Program-made: the position numbers and the translations under genes
Assembly: GCA_009775265.1 (NCBI GenBank)
Contig: VSPG01000007.1
Coordinates: forward strand, 1 to 64,000
Direction of reading: 5' to 3'
Length of the DNA stretch: 64,000 nucleotides
Source of the DNA: Muribaculaceae bacterium
GTDB taxonomy: Bacteria; Bacteroidota; Bacteroidia; Bacteroidales; Muribaculaceae
Shown here: positions 18,068-24,736 of the stretch, in pieces
Numbering within the stretch: the stretch's first letter is position 1
Layout of the letters: every line of letters begins with the position of its first letter
Notes under the pieces: generated by a model
The model's input: only the letters and a program-made list of their open reading frames with translations
What the model was told of the DNA's origin: nothing
Databases searched by the model: none

Positions 18068-18358
18068 ATGGACATCCGTATTCAAGCCATCCACTTCGAC
18101 ATTGCCGATGCTCTGACGGCATTCATCAACAAAAAAGTAGAGCGCCTCGTGCGGCGCTACCCCGAAATAAGCGTTGCCGACGCCACCCTGAAAGTCGTGA
18201 AACCCGAAACAGCAATGAACAAGGAGGTTGTACTGAAAATCACCCTTCCGGGACATGAGGACCTCGTAGCAACCAAAGTGGCCGACACTTTCGAAGAAGC
18301 CGTCGACCTCGCGCTCGAAGCCCTCGACCGTCAGCTCGAGAAGCGCAAAGGCAAATAA
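18068..18358 (+). CDS. hpf: ribosome hibernation-promoting factor (short form)
   Basis: The product of 96 residues begins MDIRIQAIHFDIADALTAFI and has the beta-alpha-beta-beta-beta-alpha layout of the HPF/YfiA family; VADTFEEAVDLALEALDRQLEKRK is the closing helix. It lacks the C-terminal dimerisation domain of long HPF, so it is the short type that binds the decoding region of idle ribosomes. The ATG at 18068 starts 1 base after the xerC stop; a longer frame reading back into xerC is spurious. Confidence 0.9.
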   Translation: MDIRIQAIHFDIADALTAFINKKVERLVRRYPEISVADATLKVVKPETAMNKEVVLKITLPGHEDLVATKVADTFEEAVDLALEALDRQLEKRKGK

Positions 18359-18364
18359 ATCCGT

Positions 18365-19519
18365 TTAAAAAGAATCATAATCTGAGCCGGTGCCCCAAAA
18401 GGAGCGCCGGCTTCTTTTTATCGCCAGCGACATTAACGCCAAAAACACATAGGCCGCTACGACACCCCACACATCCAGACCCACAGCGGCAGGTGCGGAA
18501 AGCATGGAAGCTCCCCCGGCCATAAGCGCGTACAATGCATCCGCAACGGCACCCAACAGGGACACATGCAGTCCCATGCACGACAGCCCGGCAAGCAGCA
18601 ACGCAAGCACGTAAAACGGAACGAAGACAAAAGCCACAAGCACATTGGCCGGCAGAAAAAGCAGAGGCACCGCCCCGAAAACGGCCGCGACCACAGGAGC
18701 CGTGGCCAAAGTGGCTCCGACAGGCACAGCGGCAAGCGAGGCTGCATAATGCATGCGCGGCCATTCGCGTCTGTCGAACGGATTAAGCGGGCCGGCAAAC
18801 GCAAGAATGCCGGCCACAGCAGCAAAAGAAAGCTGAAACCCTACGTCGTACAGAGCCGACGGACGCCACAGCAGAATCACTATGGCCGCCACAGCCAGAG
18901 AGTTGACAGGAGACGAATACCTCCCGATACAACGCGACACAAGCAGCAATGAAATCATGACAGACGCACGCATGAGCGACGCCGACATACCCCCGAGCCA
19001 CGCAAATCCCCACACCGCACATAGCACAACAACCACACGCAAGCGGCGGCCGCTCCGGCCCAAAAGCATAGGGCGCGTAAGCCACATGGCAAGCAGAGCC
19101 ACTACACCGGCATGGAAACCGCTAAGCGCAAGCACATGCGCCATCCCCGCCCCACGGAAATCGTCGCGGATGTTTTGTGGAAGATACCGGCCGTCGGCCA
19201 CCAGAGTGGTAACAGCAAAGGCAGCCGCCGGACCGCTCAACGGAGATGCATATATACTTTCGGCAAGCGGAGTGCGGGCATCGGGATAACATACAGCAGG
19301 CGTTTCGTCAGCGGCAGCACCGAGCAGAATACCGAAACAGAACGCCGCAGCCGCCGATGCGAAAAAACGCCCCGGACGCCACACCCAAAGCACTACAGCC
19401 GACACTGCTCCGGCAGCGACTGAAAACAGCACCGCCGCCCCGGCTCCCGCAACGGCGATGCCGGCGGCAAGCCCGATAGCGGCGGGAAGTGCCGGGATGC
19501 GGCTGTAGGGAGCGCGCAT
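18365..19519 (-). CDS. ComEC/Rec2-type membrane protein, short form
   Basis: ComEC forms the inner-membrane channel for single-stranded DNA uptake. This 384-residue copy retains the competence domain, with the hallmark HVLALSGFHAGVVALL and many membrane helices. ComEC proteins in this order usually run to about 650-700 residues, so most of the N-terminal OB-fold (DUF4131) region appears missing, and no metallo-beta-lactamase domain follows. The start ATG shares one base with the upstream stop (TGATG), indicating translational coupling; an in-frame GTG lies one codon further upstream. Whether it still imports DNA is doubtful. Confidence 0.78.
   Translation of the reverse strand: MRAPYSRIPALPAAIGLAAGIAVAGAGAAVLFSVAAGAVSAVVLWVWRPGRFFASAAAAFCFGILLGAAADETPAVCYPDARTPLAESIYASPLSGPAAAFAVTTLVADGRYLPQNIRDDFRGAGMAHVLALSGFHAGVVALLAMWLTRPMLLGRSGRRLRVVVVLCAVWGFAWLGGMSASLMRASVMISLLLVSRCIGRYSSPVNSLAVAAIVILLWRPSALYDVGFQLSFAAVAGILAFAGPLNPFDRREWPRMHYAASLAAVPVGATLATAPVVAAVFGAVPLLFLPANVLVAFVFVPFYVLALLLAGLSCMGLHVSLLGAVADALYALMAGGASMLSAPAAVGLDVWGVVAAYVFLALMSLAIKRSRRSFWGTGSDYDSF
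18384..18420 (+). terminator. intrinsic terminator of xerC-hpf
   Basis: GCCGGTGC (18386-18393) pairs with GCGCCGGC (18404-18411), with one G-U, followed by TTCTTTTTA. The opposite flank is A-rich, so it may act in both directions. It lies inside the 3' coding end of the convergent comEC-like gene. Confidence 0.65.
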
Positions 19520-20457
19520 CACTCAATGGTGTTGAGCACCACAAACAGCGAACTTACGCTGATGAGCACCCACAGCGCGACAGCCAGCAACAAAGGCTTC
19601 ACACCCACCTGACGCACGGTCGAAGGCGACAGCGAAGCGCCTATGAGGAAAAGCGTCACAACCATGCCGCGGCGTGCCACCCATGTAAGCGCACCGGTGA
19701 GCCACTGCGGCAACGGCAGGTAAGTGTTGGCCACCATGGCCAATATGAAAATGAATATGAACCACGGAATCGACACCTTGCCGGAGCCGTCGCGGAATAT
19801 AAACATCGTGGCCACGGCAAGCGGGATAATCCACAGCGCACGCGTAAGCTTGATAAGCGTTGCCACCTGGAGTGCCTGCTCGCCGTACACCTCGCCGGCA
19901 CCCACCACGCTCGATGTGTCATGTATGGCAATAGCGGCCCATGTGCCGAACTGAGCCTGACTCATGTCAAGCATATGGCCCAAAGGCGGGAATATGAACA
20001 GAGCCACCGCATTCAGAATAAATATCACACCGAGGCTCACCGCCATCTCTTTCTCATCGGCGCGGAGCACCGGTCCGACAGCAGCGATGGCACTTCCGCC
20101 GCATATAGCCGTGCCGCTGCTTATAAGATAGGCCGTCTTACGGTTGATACGCAGCGAATAGCCGAGCAGAATGCCCAATGCCATGACTCCGACAACACTC
20201 ACCACCGTGAACAGCATGCCGTCGGCGCCGCTGCGCAGCGATTCCTGAAGATTCATACCGAACCCGAGGCACACCACTGCCACCTGCAGCAGATATTTGG
20301 AACATTTTTTATTGAACGCAGGATAAGGATTCTTGCACGCGAATGCAAACACAAGACCTGCAAGCAGCGCCACAGGAGCCGTGACCACAGGCAGCCCCGT
20401 CATGTCAAGAGGCAACAATATCACAGCTATTATGGCGATGTAGATAATTTTATTCAT
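19519..20457 (-). CDS. YeiH/UPF0324-family putative sulfate-type exporter
   Basis: This 312-residue membrane protein has about ten helices and the PF03601 signatures CLGFGMNLQESLR, ISSGTAICGGSAIAAVGPVL and AAIAIHDTSSVVGAGEVYG. Family members are annotated as putative sulfate or taurine-linked exporters, but the substrate is poorly established. The ATG at 20457 is preferred; an upstream in-frame start would overlap aroE. It lies 20 bases after aroE and is coupled to the comEC-like gene. Confidence 0.85.
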   Translation of the reverse strand: MNKIIYIAIIAVILLPLDMTGLPVVTAPVALLAGLVFAFACKNPYPAFNKKCSKYLLQVAVVCLGFGMNLQESLRSGADGMLFTVVSVVGVMALGILLGYSLRINRKTAYLISSGTAICGGSAIAAVGPVLRADEKEMAVSLGVIFILNAVALFIFPPLGHMLDMSQAQFGTWAAIAIHDTSSVVGAGEVYGEQALQVATLIKLTRALWIIPLAVATMFIFRDGSGKVSIPWFIFIFILAMVANTYLPLPQWLTGALTWVARRGMVVTLFLIGASLSPSTVRQVGVKPLLLAVALWVLISVSSLFVVLNTIE

Positions 20458-20477
20458 ATGATTGATTATTACTATAT

Positions 20478-21230
20478 TTACCTGTTTTCCTGCCAGATGC
20501 GCCACGACGCATCGGCCTGCAGACGGAGCATTTCAAGGCCGCCGCGCACAGCCGCGCCTCGCGATGCGGCAAGACGCATGAAAAGCGTCGGTTCAGGGTT
20601 GTACACGAGGTCGAAACAGACATGGGACGGACCGACGGCGTCGTACGGAATCGCAGGTGCGTCTTCCGTGTTCGGCCACATTCCCAATGGCGTAGTGTTG
20701 ACTATTATTCCGCAGCGGGCGACAATGTCATTCGTCAGCCGGCTGTAGCACACACGTCCTTCGCCCTCGTTCCTGCTCACAAACTGCGTGTGCACGCCCA
20801 TCTCGTCCAAAGCCGCCTTTACGGCCAGTGAAGCTCCTCCTGTGCCGAGCACTAATGCCTGCTCCGGAACGGGGCGGTCGCCAATGAGCCTTCGCAACGA
20901 TTCTCCAAAAGCGGCAGCATCGGTGTTGTACCCTTTAAGCCTGCCGCCTGGCAGCACCGACACTAAGTTCACCGCTCCAACCATGAGCGCCGAGGCGTCA
21001 AGCTCGTCGAGCAGAGGAATTATTTCCTGCTTATATGGAATAGTCACGTTGAAGCCGCACAACCCGGGACTGGAGGCAACAAGTCCCGGAAGATCTTCTA
21101 TTTCAGGCAGCTCAAAGTTGATATAATCCGCTTTTATAGCTTCGCGCTCGAATTTTTCAGTGAAGTAAGAGCGTGAAAAAGAGTGGCCAAGCGTGCGGCC
21201 CACAAGCCCGTATAACTGTCGGTTTGTCAT
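20478..21230 (-). CDS. aroE: shikimate dehydrogenase
   Basis: AroE reduces 3-dehydroshikimate to shikimate with NADPH in aromatic amino acid synthesis. The 250-residue product has the substrate motif GRTLGHSFSRSYFTEKF, GFNVTIPYKQEI with the catalytic Lys, NTDAAAFG, the nucleotide loop VLGTGGASLAVKAAL, and INTTPLGMWP-like IIVNTTPLGMWPNTED. It is the first gene of a minus-strand unit with the YeiH-like exporter and the comEC-like gene; the function of the three together is not obvious. Confidence 0.95.
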   Translation of the reverse strand: MTNRQLYGLVGRTLGHSFSRSYFTEKFEREAIKADYINFELPEIEDLPGLVASSPGLCGFNVTIPYKQEIIPLLDELDASALMVGAVNLVSVLPGGRLKGYNTDAAAFGESLRRLIGDRPVPEQALVLGTGGASLAVKAALDEMGVHTQFVSRNEGEGRVCYSRLTNDIVARCGIIVNTTPLGMWPNTEDAPAIPYDAVGPSHVCFDLVYNPEPTLFMRLAASRGAAVRGGLEMLRLQADASWRIWQENR

Positions 21231-21238
21231 TTCGGCTG

Positions 21239-21246
21239 CAAAGGTA
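21239..21246 (-). promoter_or_regulatory. -7 element (TACCTTTG) of aroE
   Basis: The minus strand reads TACCTTTG, a full TAnnTTTG match. It ends 8 bases before the aroE ATG, so the mRNA would have a leader of only a few bases. Confidence 0.5.
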
Positions 21247-21328
21247 GTCGTTTTTCCTTATGTGAGAAAAACTGAGCAGTTAAATTCTTGCAATATCTTC
21301 TAAGTAATAAAAATCCAGGTAATAAGAA

Positions 21329-21369
21329 ATGTCCCCCAAAAGTTTTGCAGCTGACTTTCGGGGGACATT
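21329..21369 (-). terminator. terminator after the sugar symporter gene
   Basis: AATGTCCCCC (21329-21338) pairs exactly with GGGGGACATT (21360-21369), and a short AAAG/CTTT helix can form inside it. On the minus strand it lies just past the symporter stop and is followed by a T-rich stretch. Confidence 0.65.
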
Positions 21370-21387
21370 ACATATAATCTACTTCAA

Positions 21388-22869
21388 TTATTTATTCCTG
21401 CGCTTGCTCCAGAATGCCGTCATGTCTTCCAGAGTCTTGCCCTTGGTTTCAGGCACAAGCTTGTAGACGAAGACTGCGGCCAGCACGCAAATGACACCAT
21501 ACAGGGCATATACGAACATATGGCCGAAACGCACTCCCATCGCACCGAGTTCTATGTTGTACATAGGCACGAATGTAGAGCTGACGATGAAATTGAAAAT
21601 CCACTGGAAAGCCACGGCCACGGCCACGGCGGCGCCACGGATGCTGTTCGGGAATATCTCCGCGATGAGCACCCAGCAGATCGGGCCCCACGAGAACATG
21701 AAGCATGCGCTATACACCATGATGCTGACAACAGGCACTACAGGCGGCACGGCCACAAGATTGCTCAGAGCCACACCGGCCGCACCCACGGCCATACCTA
21801 TCGAACCCCATATGAGCAGAGGCTTACGGCCGAGACGGTCGACGGTGAACACTGCCACAAGCGTGAACGAGATGTTGACTATGCCCATTATCACTGTCTG
21901 CATCATCGGGTCGCCCATGTTCATGGATTCGAAAATACGCGGAGCATAATAAAGCACAGCATTGATGCCCACAGCCTGCTGGAACACGCTCAGCATCACG
22001 CCGACGAATATCACCATCATGCCGAAGCTGAACAGACGTTCGGAACGCACCTCCACCGTGCTGCGTATCTCGGCAAGAATAGTCTGCGCGACCTTGCTGC
22101 CGTTGATGCGAGAAAGCACCTTCAGCGCCTGCGAGTCCTTGCCCACAATGGCAAGATAGCGCGGCGACTCAGGCACGAAACAAACAAGGATGGTGAACAG
22201 GCCGGCAACGAATGCCTCAGAGCCGAACATGTAGCGCCATCCGGTGGCGATAGTCCAGGGATCGGAAGATGCCGAAACGGCATACAGTCCCTCACCTATC
22301 TTCTCAATGACGGGATTGGTGTGCTCGCCAAGAATCAGGAAATTGACGAAATAAACCACCAGCTGACCGAAGATTATGGCAAATTGGTTCCACGACACGA
22401 GTGTTCCACGCATGTTGCTCGGCGCCACCTCGGCGATATACATCGGACAGATGGCCGAAGCCAGACCTACGCCTATGCCGCCAAGCACACGGTAGGCGTT
22501 GAAAGCCCACAACAGCGAAACGCCGGGCTTGCCGTATTCAAAGAACAGAAACTCGGGATAGTATGAACCGAGCGCGCTCAGAAAAAACATGACGCCCGCA
22601 AGGAAAAGCGAGCGTTTTCTACCGAAACGGGTAGCAAAAAAGCCGGATATTGCGCTGCCTATGATACAACCTATCAAGGCGCTCGAGCAGGTCACGCCGT
22701 GCATGCCGTCGGTGTAAACAAAGTCGGCGGCATTGAGGAAGAACGCCTGCAGGCCTTTCTCAGCTCCGGAAATGACCGCTGTGTCATAGCCGAAGAGCAG
22801 ACCTCCCAGCACAGCTACAAGCACAATGGAAAAAAGATATAGCTTACTGCCTTTTTCTTGATTTTTCAT
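21388..22869 (-). CDS. MFS sugar porter, XylE-like sugar/H+ symporter
   Basis: The 493-residue twelve-helix transporter has the sugar-porter signatures GGLLFGYDTAVISGAEKG at TM1, RFGRKRS after TM2, PESPRYL after TM6, RLGRKPLL after TM8 and PETKGKTLEDM at the C-terminus. It should bring a monosaccharide across the inner membrane. Its position 81 bases downstream of xylA makes xylose the best guess; glucose or galactose are possible since xyloglucan releases them too. A hairpin in the gap to xylA suggests reduced readthrough into this gene. Confidence 0.88.
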   Translation of the reverse strand: MKNQEKGSKLYLFSIVLVAVLGGLLFGYDTAVISGAEKGLQAFFLNAADFVYTDGMHGVTCSSALIGCIIGSAISGFFATRFGRKRSLFLAGVMFFLSALGSYYPEFLFFEYGKPGVSLLWAFNAYRVLGGIGVGLASAICPMYIAEVAPSNMRGTLVSWNQFAIIFGQLVVYFVNFLILGEHTNPVIEKIGEGLYAVSASSDPWTIATGWRYMFGSEAFVAGLFTILVCFVPESPRYLAIVGKDSQALKVLSRINGSKVAQTILAEIRSTVEVRSERLFSFGMMVIFVGVMLSVFQQAVGINAVLYYAPRIFESMNMGDPMMQTVIMGIVNISFTLVAVFTVDRLGRKPLLIWGSIGMAVGAAGVALSNLVAVPPVVPVVSIMVYSACFMFSWGPICWVLIAEIFPNSIRGAAVAVAVAFQWIFNFIVSSTFVPMYNIELGAMGVRFGHMFVYALYGVICVLAAVFVYKLVPETKGKTLEDMTAFWSKRRNK

Positions 22870-22889
22870 GGATTTATAACATAAAAATA

Positions 22890-22935
22890 GCGGAAGCCTA
22901 AGTCCCTTAAGTCCTTAAGGACATTAGGCTTCCGC
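22890..22935 (-). terminator. hairpin between xylA and the symporter gene (partial terminator or attenuator)
   Basis: The arm beginning GCGGAAGCCTAAGTCC at 22890 pairs with the arm ending GGCTTCCGC at 22935 with a single bulged base, about 16 pairs. On the minus strand it is followed by TATTTTTATG. It would stop part of the xylA transcripts before the symporter gene. Confidence 0.6.
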
Positions 22936-22950
22936 CGATGGGTTAATCGC

Positions 22951-24264
22951 TTATGCGTACATGTTCACGATGGCCTCGTAAAGCTCCTGCTTGCCGGATG
23001 TCACGGCAGGCTCGCCTACGGTGCGGGCGTGCGACACGAGGTCCGTAAGGCTCAGGCGGCCTTCTTCGAAATCCTTACCCAGACCGGAGTCGAAGCTCGA
23101 GTAGCGGGCGGAAAGCATCGACTTGTAAGGCGATTTCTCAAGTACGTCGGCTGCGCTCAGCAATGCGCGGGCCATGGCGTCCATGCCGGCGATGTGGGCG
23201 ATGAAGATGTCCTCCGCGTCGGTGCTGTTGCGGCGTGTCTTGGCGTCGAAGTTCGTGCCGCCGGTCGTGAAGCCGCCACCGCGGATGATCTGCATCATGG
23301 CCTGGGTAAGCTCGTAGTTGTCGATCGGGAACTGGTCCGTGTCCCAGCCGTTCTGGTAGTCGCCGCGGTTGGCGTCGATGCTGCCGAGCATGCCGTTGTC
23401 TACGGCCACGGCGAGCTCGTGCTCGAATGTGTGGCCCGCGAGAGTGGCGTGGTTAACCTCGATGTTGACCTTGAAGTCGTTCTCAAGGCCGTGGGCCTTC
23501 AGGAAGCCGATAACCGTCTCCGTGTCCACGTCGTACTGGTGCTTGCTCGGCTCCATCGGCTTGGGCTCGATCAGGAACGTGCCCTTGAAGCCCTGCGAGC
23601 GGGCGTAGTCGCGCGCCATCGTCAGGAAGCGGGCAAGGTGCTCCTTCTCGCGCTTCTGGTCGGTGTTCAACAGGCTCATGTAGCCTTCGCGGCCGCCCCA
23701 GAACACGTAGTTCTCGCCCCCAAGGGCGATGGTGGCGTCTATCGCAGTCTTAACCTGTACGGCTGCGCGCGACAGAACGTCGAAGTCGGGGTTCGTGGCT
23801 GCGCCGTTCATGTAGCGGGCGTTGCTGAACACGTTGGCCGTGCCCCAAAGGTTTTTGATGCCGGTGGCGGCCATCTTCTCCTTAAGGTACGACACGATGG
23901 CGTGCATGCGGGCCTCGTACTCCTCGATGGTCGAACCTTCGTCTACAAGGTCCACGTCGTGGAAGCAGAAATACTCGATGCCGAGCTTCTCCATGATTTC
24001 GAAACCGGCGTCGGCCTTGGCCTTCGCACGTTCCACGGCGTCGGACGATGCGTTCCACGGGAACGTCTTCGTGCCGCCGCCGAACTGGTCGGCGCCTTCG
24101 GCGCAAAGGGTGTGCCACCACGCCATCGCGAAGCGGAGCCAGTCCTTCATCTTCTTGCCCAGTACCACGCGTTCCGCGTCGTAGTAGCGGTAGGCCATCG
24201 GGTTGTAGCTCGACGGACCTTCATACTTAATCTTGCCTATCTCAGGAAAATATTCTTTTGACAT
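22951..24264 (-). CDS. xylA: xylose isomerase
   Basis: XylA converts D-xylose to D-xylulose in the cytoplasm. The 437-residue product is a full-length class II enzyme: AWWHTLCAEGADQFGGGTKTFPW, YFCFHDVDLV with the catalytic His-Asp, YVFWGGREGYMSLLNTD, the metal-site EPKPMEPSKHQYD, and FKVNIEVNHATLAGHTFEHEL. It heads a two-gene unit with the symporter, behind a 5' leader of about 120 bases. No xylulokinase gene is present in the window, so the next step must be encoded elsewhere. Confidence 0.97.
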   Translation of the reverse strand: MSKEYFPEIGKIKYEGPSSYNPMAYRYYDAERVVLGKKMKDWLRFAMAWWHTLCAEGADQFGGGTKTFPWNASSDAVERAKAKADAGFEIMEKLGIEYFCFHDVDLVDEGSTIEEYEARMHAIVSYLKEKMAATGIKNLWGTANVFSNARYMNGAATNPDFDVLSRAAVQVKTAIDATIALGGENYVFWGGREGYMSLLNTDQKREKEHLARFLTMARDYARSQGFKGTFLIEPKPMEPSKHQYDVDTETVIGFLKAHGLENDFKVNIEVNHATLAGHTFEHELAVAVDNGMLGSIDANRGDYQNGWDTDQFPIDNYELTQAMMQIIRGGGFTTGGTNFDAKTRRNSTDAEDIFIAHIAGMDAMARALLSAADVLEKSPYKSMLSARYSSFDSGLGKDFEEGRLSLTDLVSHARTVGEPAVTSGKQELYEAIVNMYA

Positions 24265-24675
24265 TGGTATAATGTGTTAAATAATTTTAGATTTTCAACG
24301 GTGTGATTTGGTCGAGAAGCGGAATCGGCAATTCAGCAACCATGCGAATTTCAGCATATTACACTAAACTCCGCCAAATGTCTCTTTCGTTTGCAAATAT
24401 AGCACCTTTTTCCGAGAGTACGAACTATCGGCAGCGATTTTATAAAACAGACCGGCAAAAAATATTCATCCGTGGGTTCGACCGCAACACCCGGTTGCGG
24501 ATTTTGTACTTCTTACAGTCGTACCTGTGCGACAAGGCGGTCGGGTAATACCTTGCAGATGGCACTCCATGCGCGTAAGTAGCAGATGGTCCTCCGCTCA
24601 GAACGGCATCAAAAACAATTGATGAGAGTATGAAAAGTTCAAAGACAAACACAAAACAATAAAAGACAAAGGCGC
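24265..24675. other. intergenic region between xylA and the GH3 gene
   Basis: This stretch is lower in GC than its flanks and holds no convincing gene; short open frames on both strands (up to 81 codons) show no family resemblance or good start context. It contains the xylA promoter element and a perfect hairpin (CCGCAAC 24482-24488, GTTGCGG 24494-24500). The remainder is unexplained and may be a small RNA or a degraded repeat. Confidence 0.4.
24394..24401 (-). promoter_or_regulatory. -7 element (TATATTTG) upstream of xylA
   Basis: The minus strand reads TATATTTG, a full consensus match. It would start a transcript with a leader of about 120 bases before xylA. No -33 TTTG was identified. Confidence 0.45.
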
Positions 24676-24702
24676 AACGAGACTGCAGAAACAGTGCTCG
24701 TT
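24676..24702 (-). terminator. terminator of the GH31-GH2-GH3 operon
   Basis: AACGAG (24676-24681 on the complement) and CTCGTT (24697-24702) pair, with an inner ACTG/CAGT helix. On the minus strand the stem is followed by a T-rich run (TTTGTCTTTTATTG). It lies 35 bases past the GH3 stop. Confidence 0.55.
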
Positions 24703-24736
24703 ACGCTTTTATCTGTCTTGCTGTTCGGCGATGCGT

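Noticed and set aside
19489..20748. 419-codon frame opposite the YeiH-like exporter and parts of its two neighbours
   Set aside because: Crosses three real minus-strand genes and has a His/Arg-rich composition typical of a shadow frame.
23029..24261. 410-codon frame opposite xylA
   Set aside because: Shadow of the strongly conserved isomerase gene.
24303..24548. 81-codon plus-strand frame and a 70-codon minus-strand frame (24440-24652) in the xylA-GH3 gap
   Set aside because: No start context, no signal or domain, and they overlap each other; listed only as an unexplained region.
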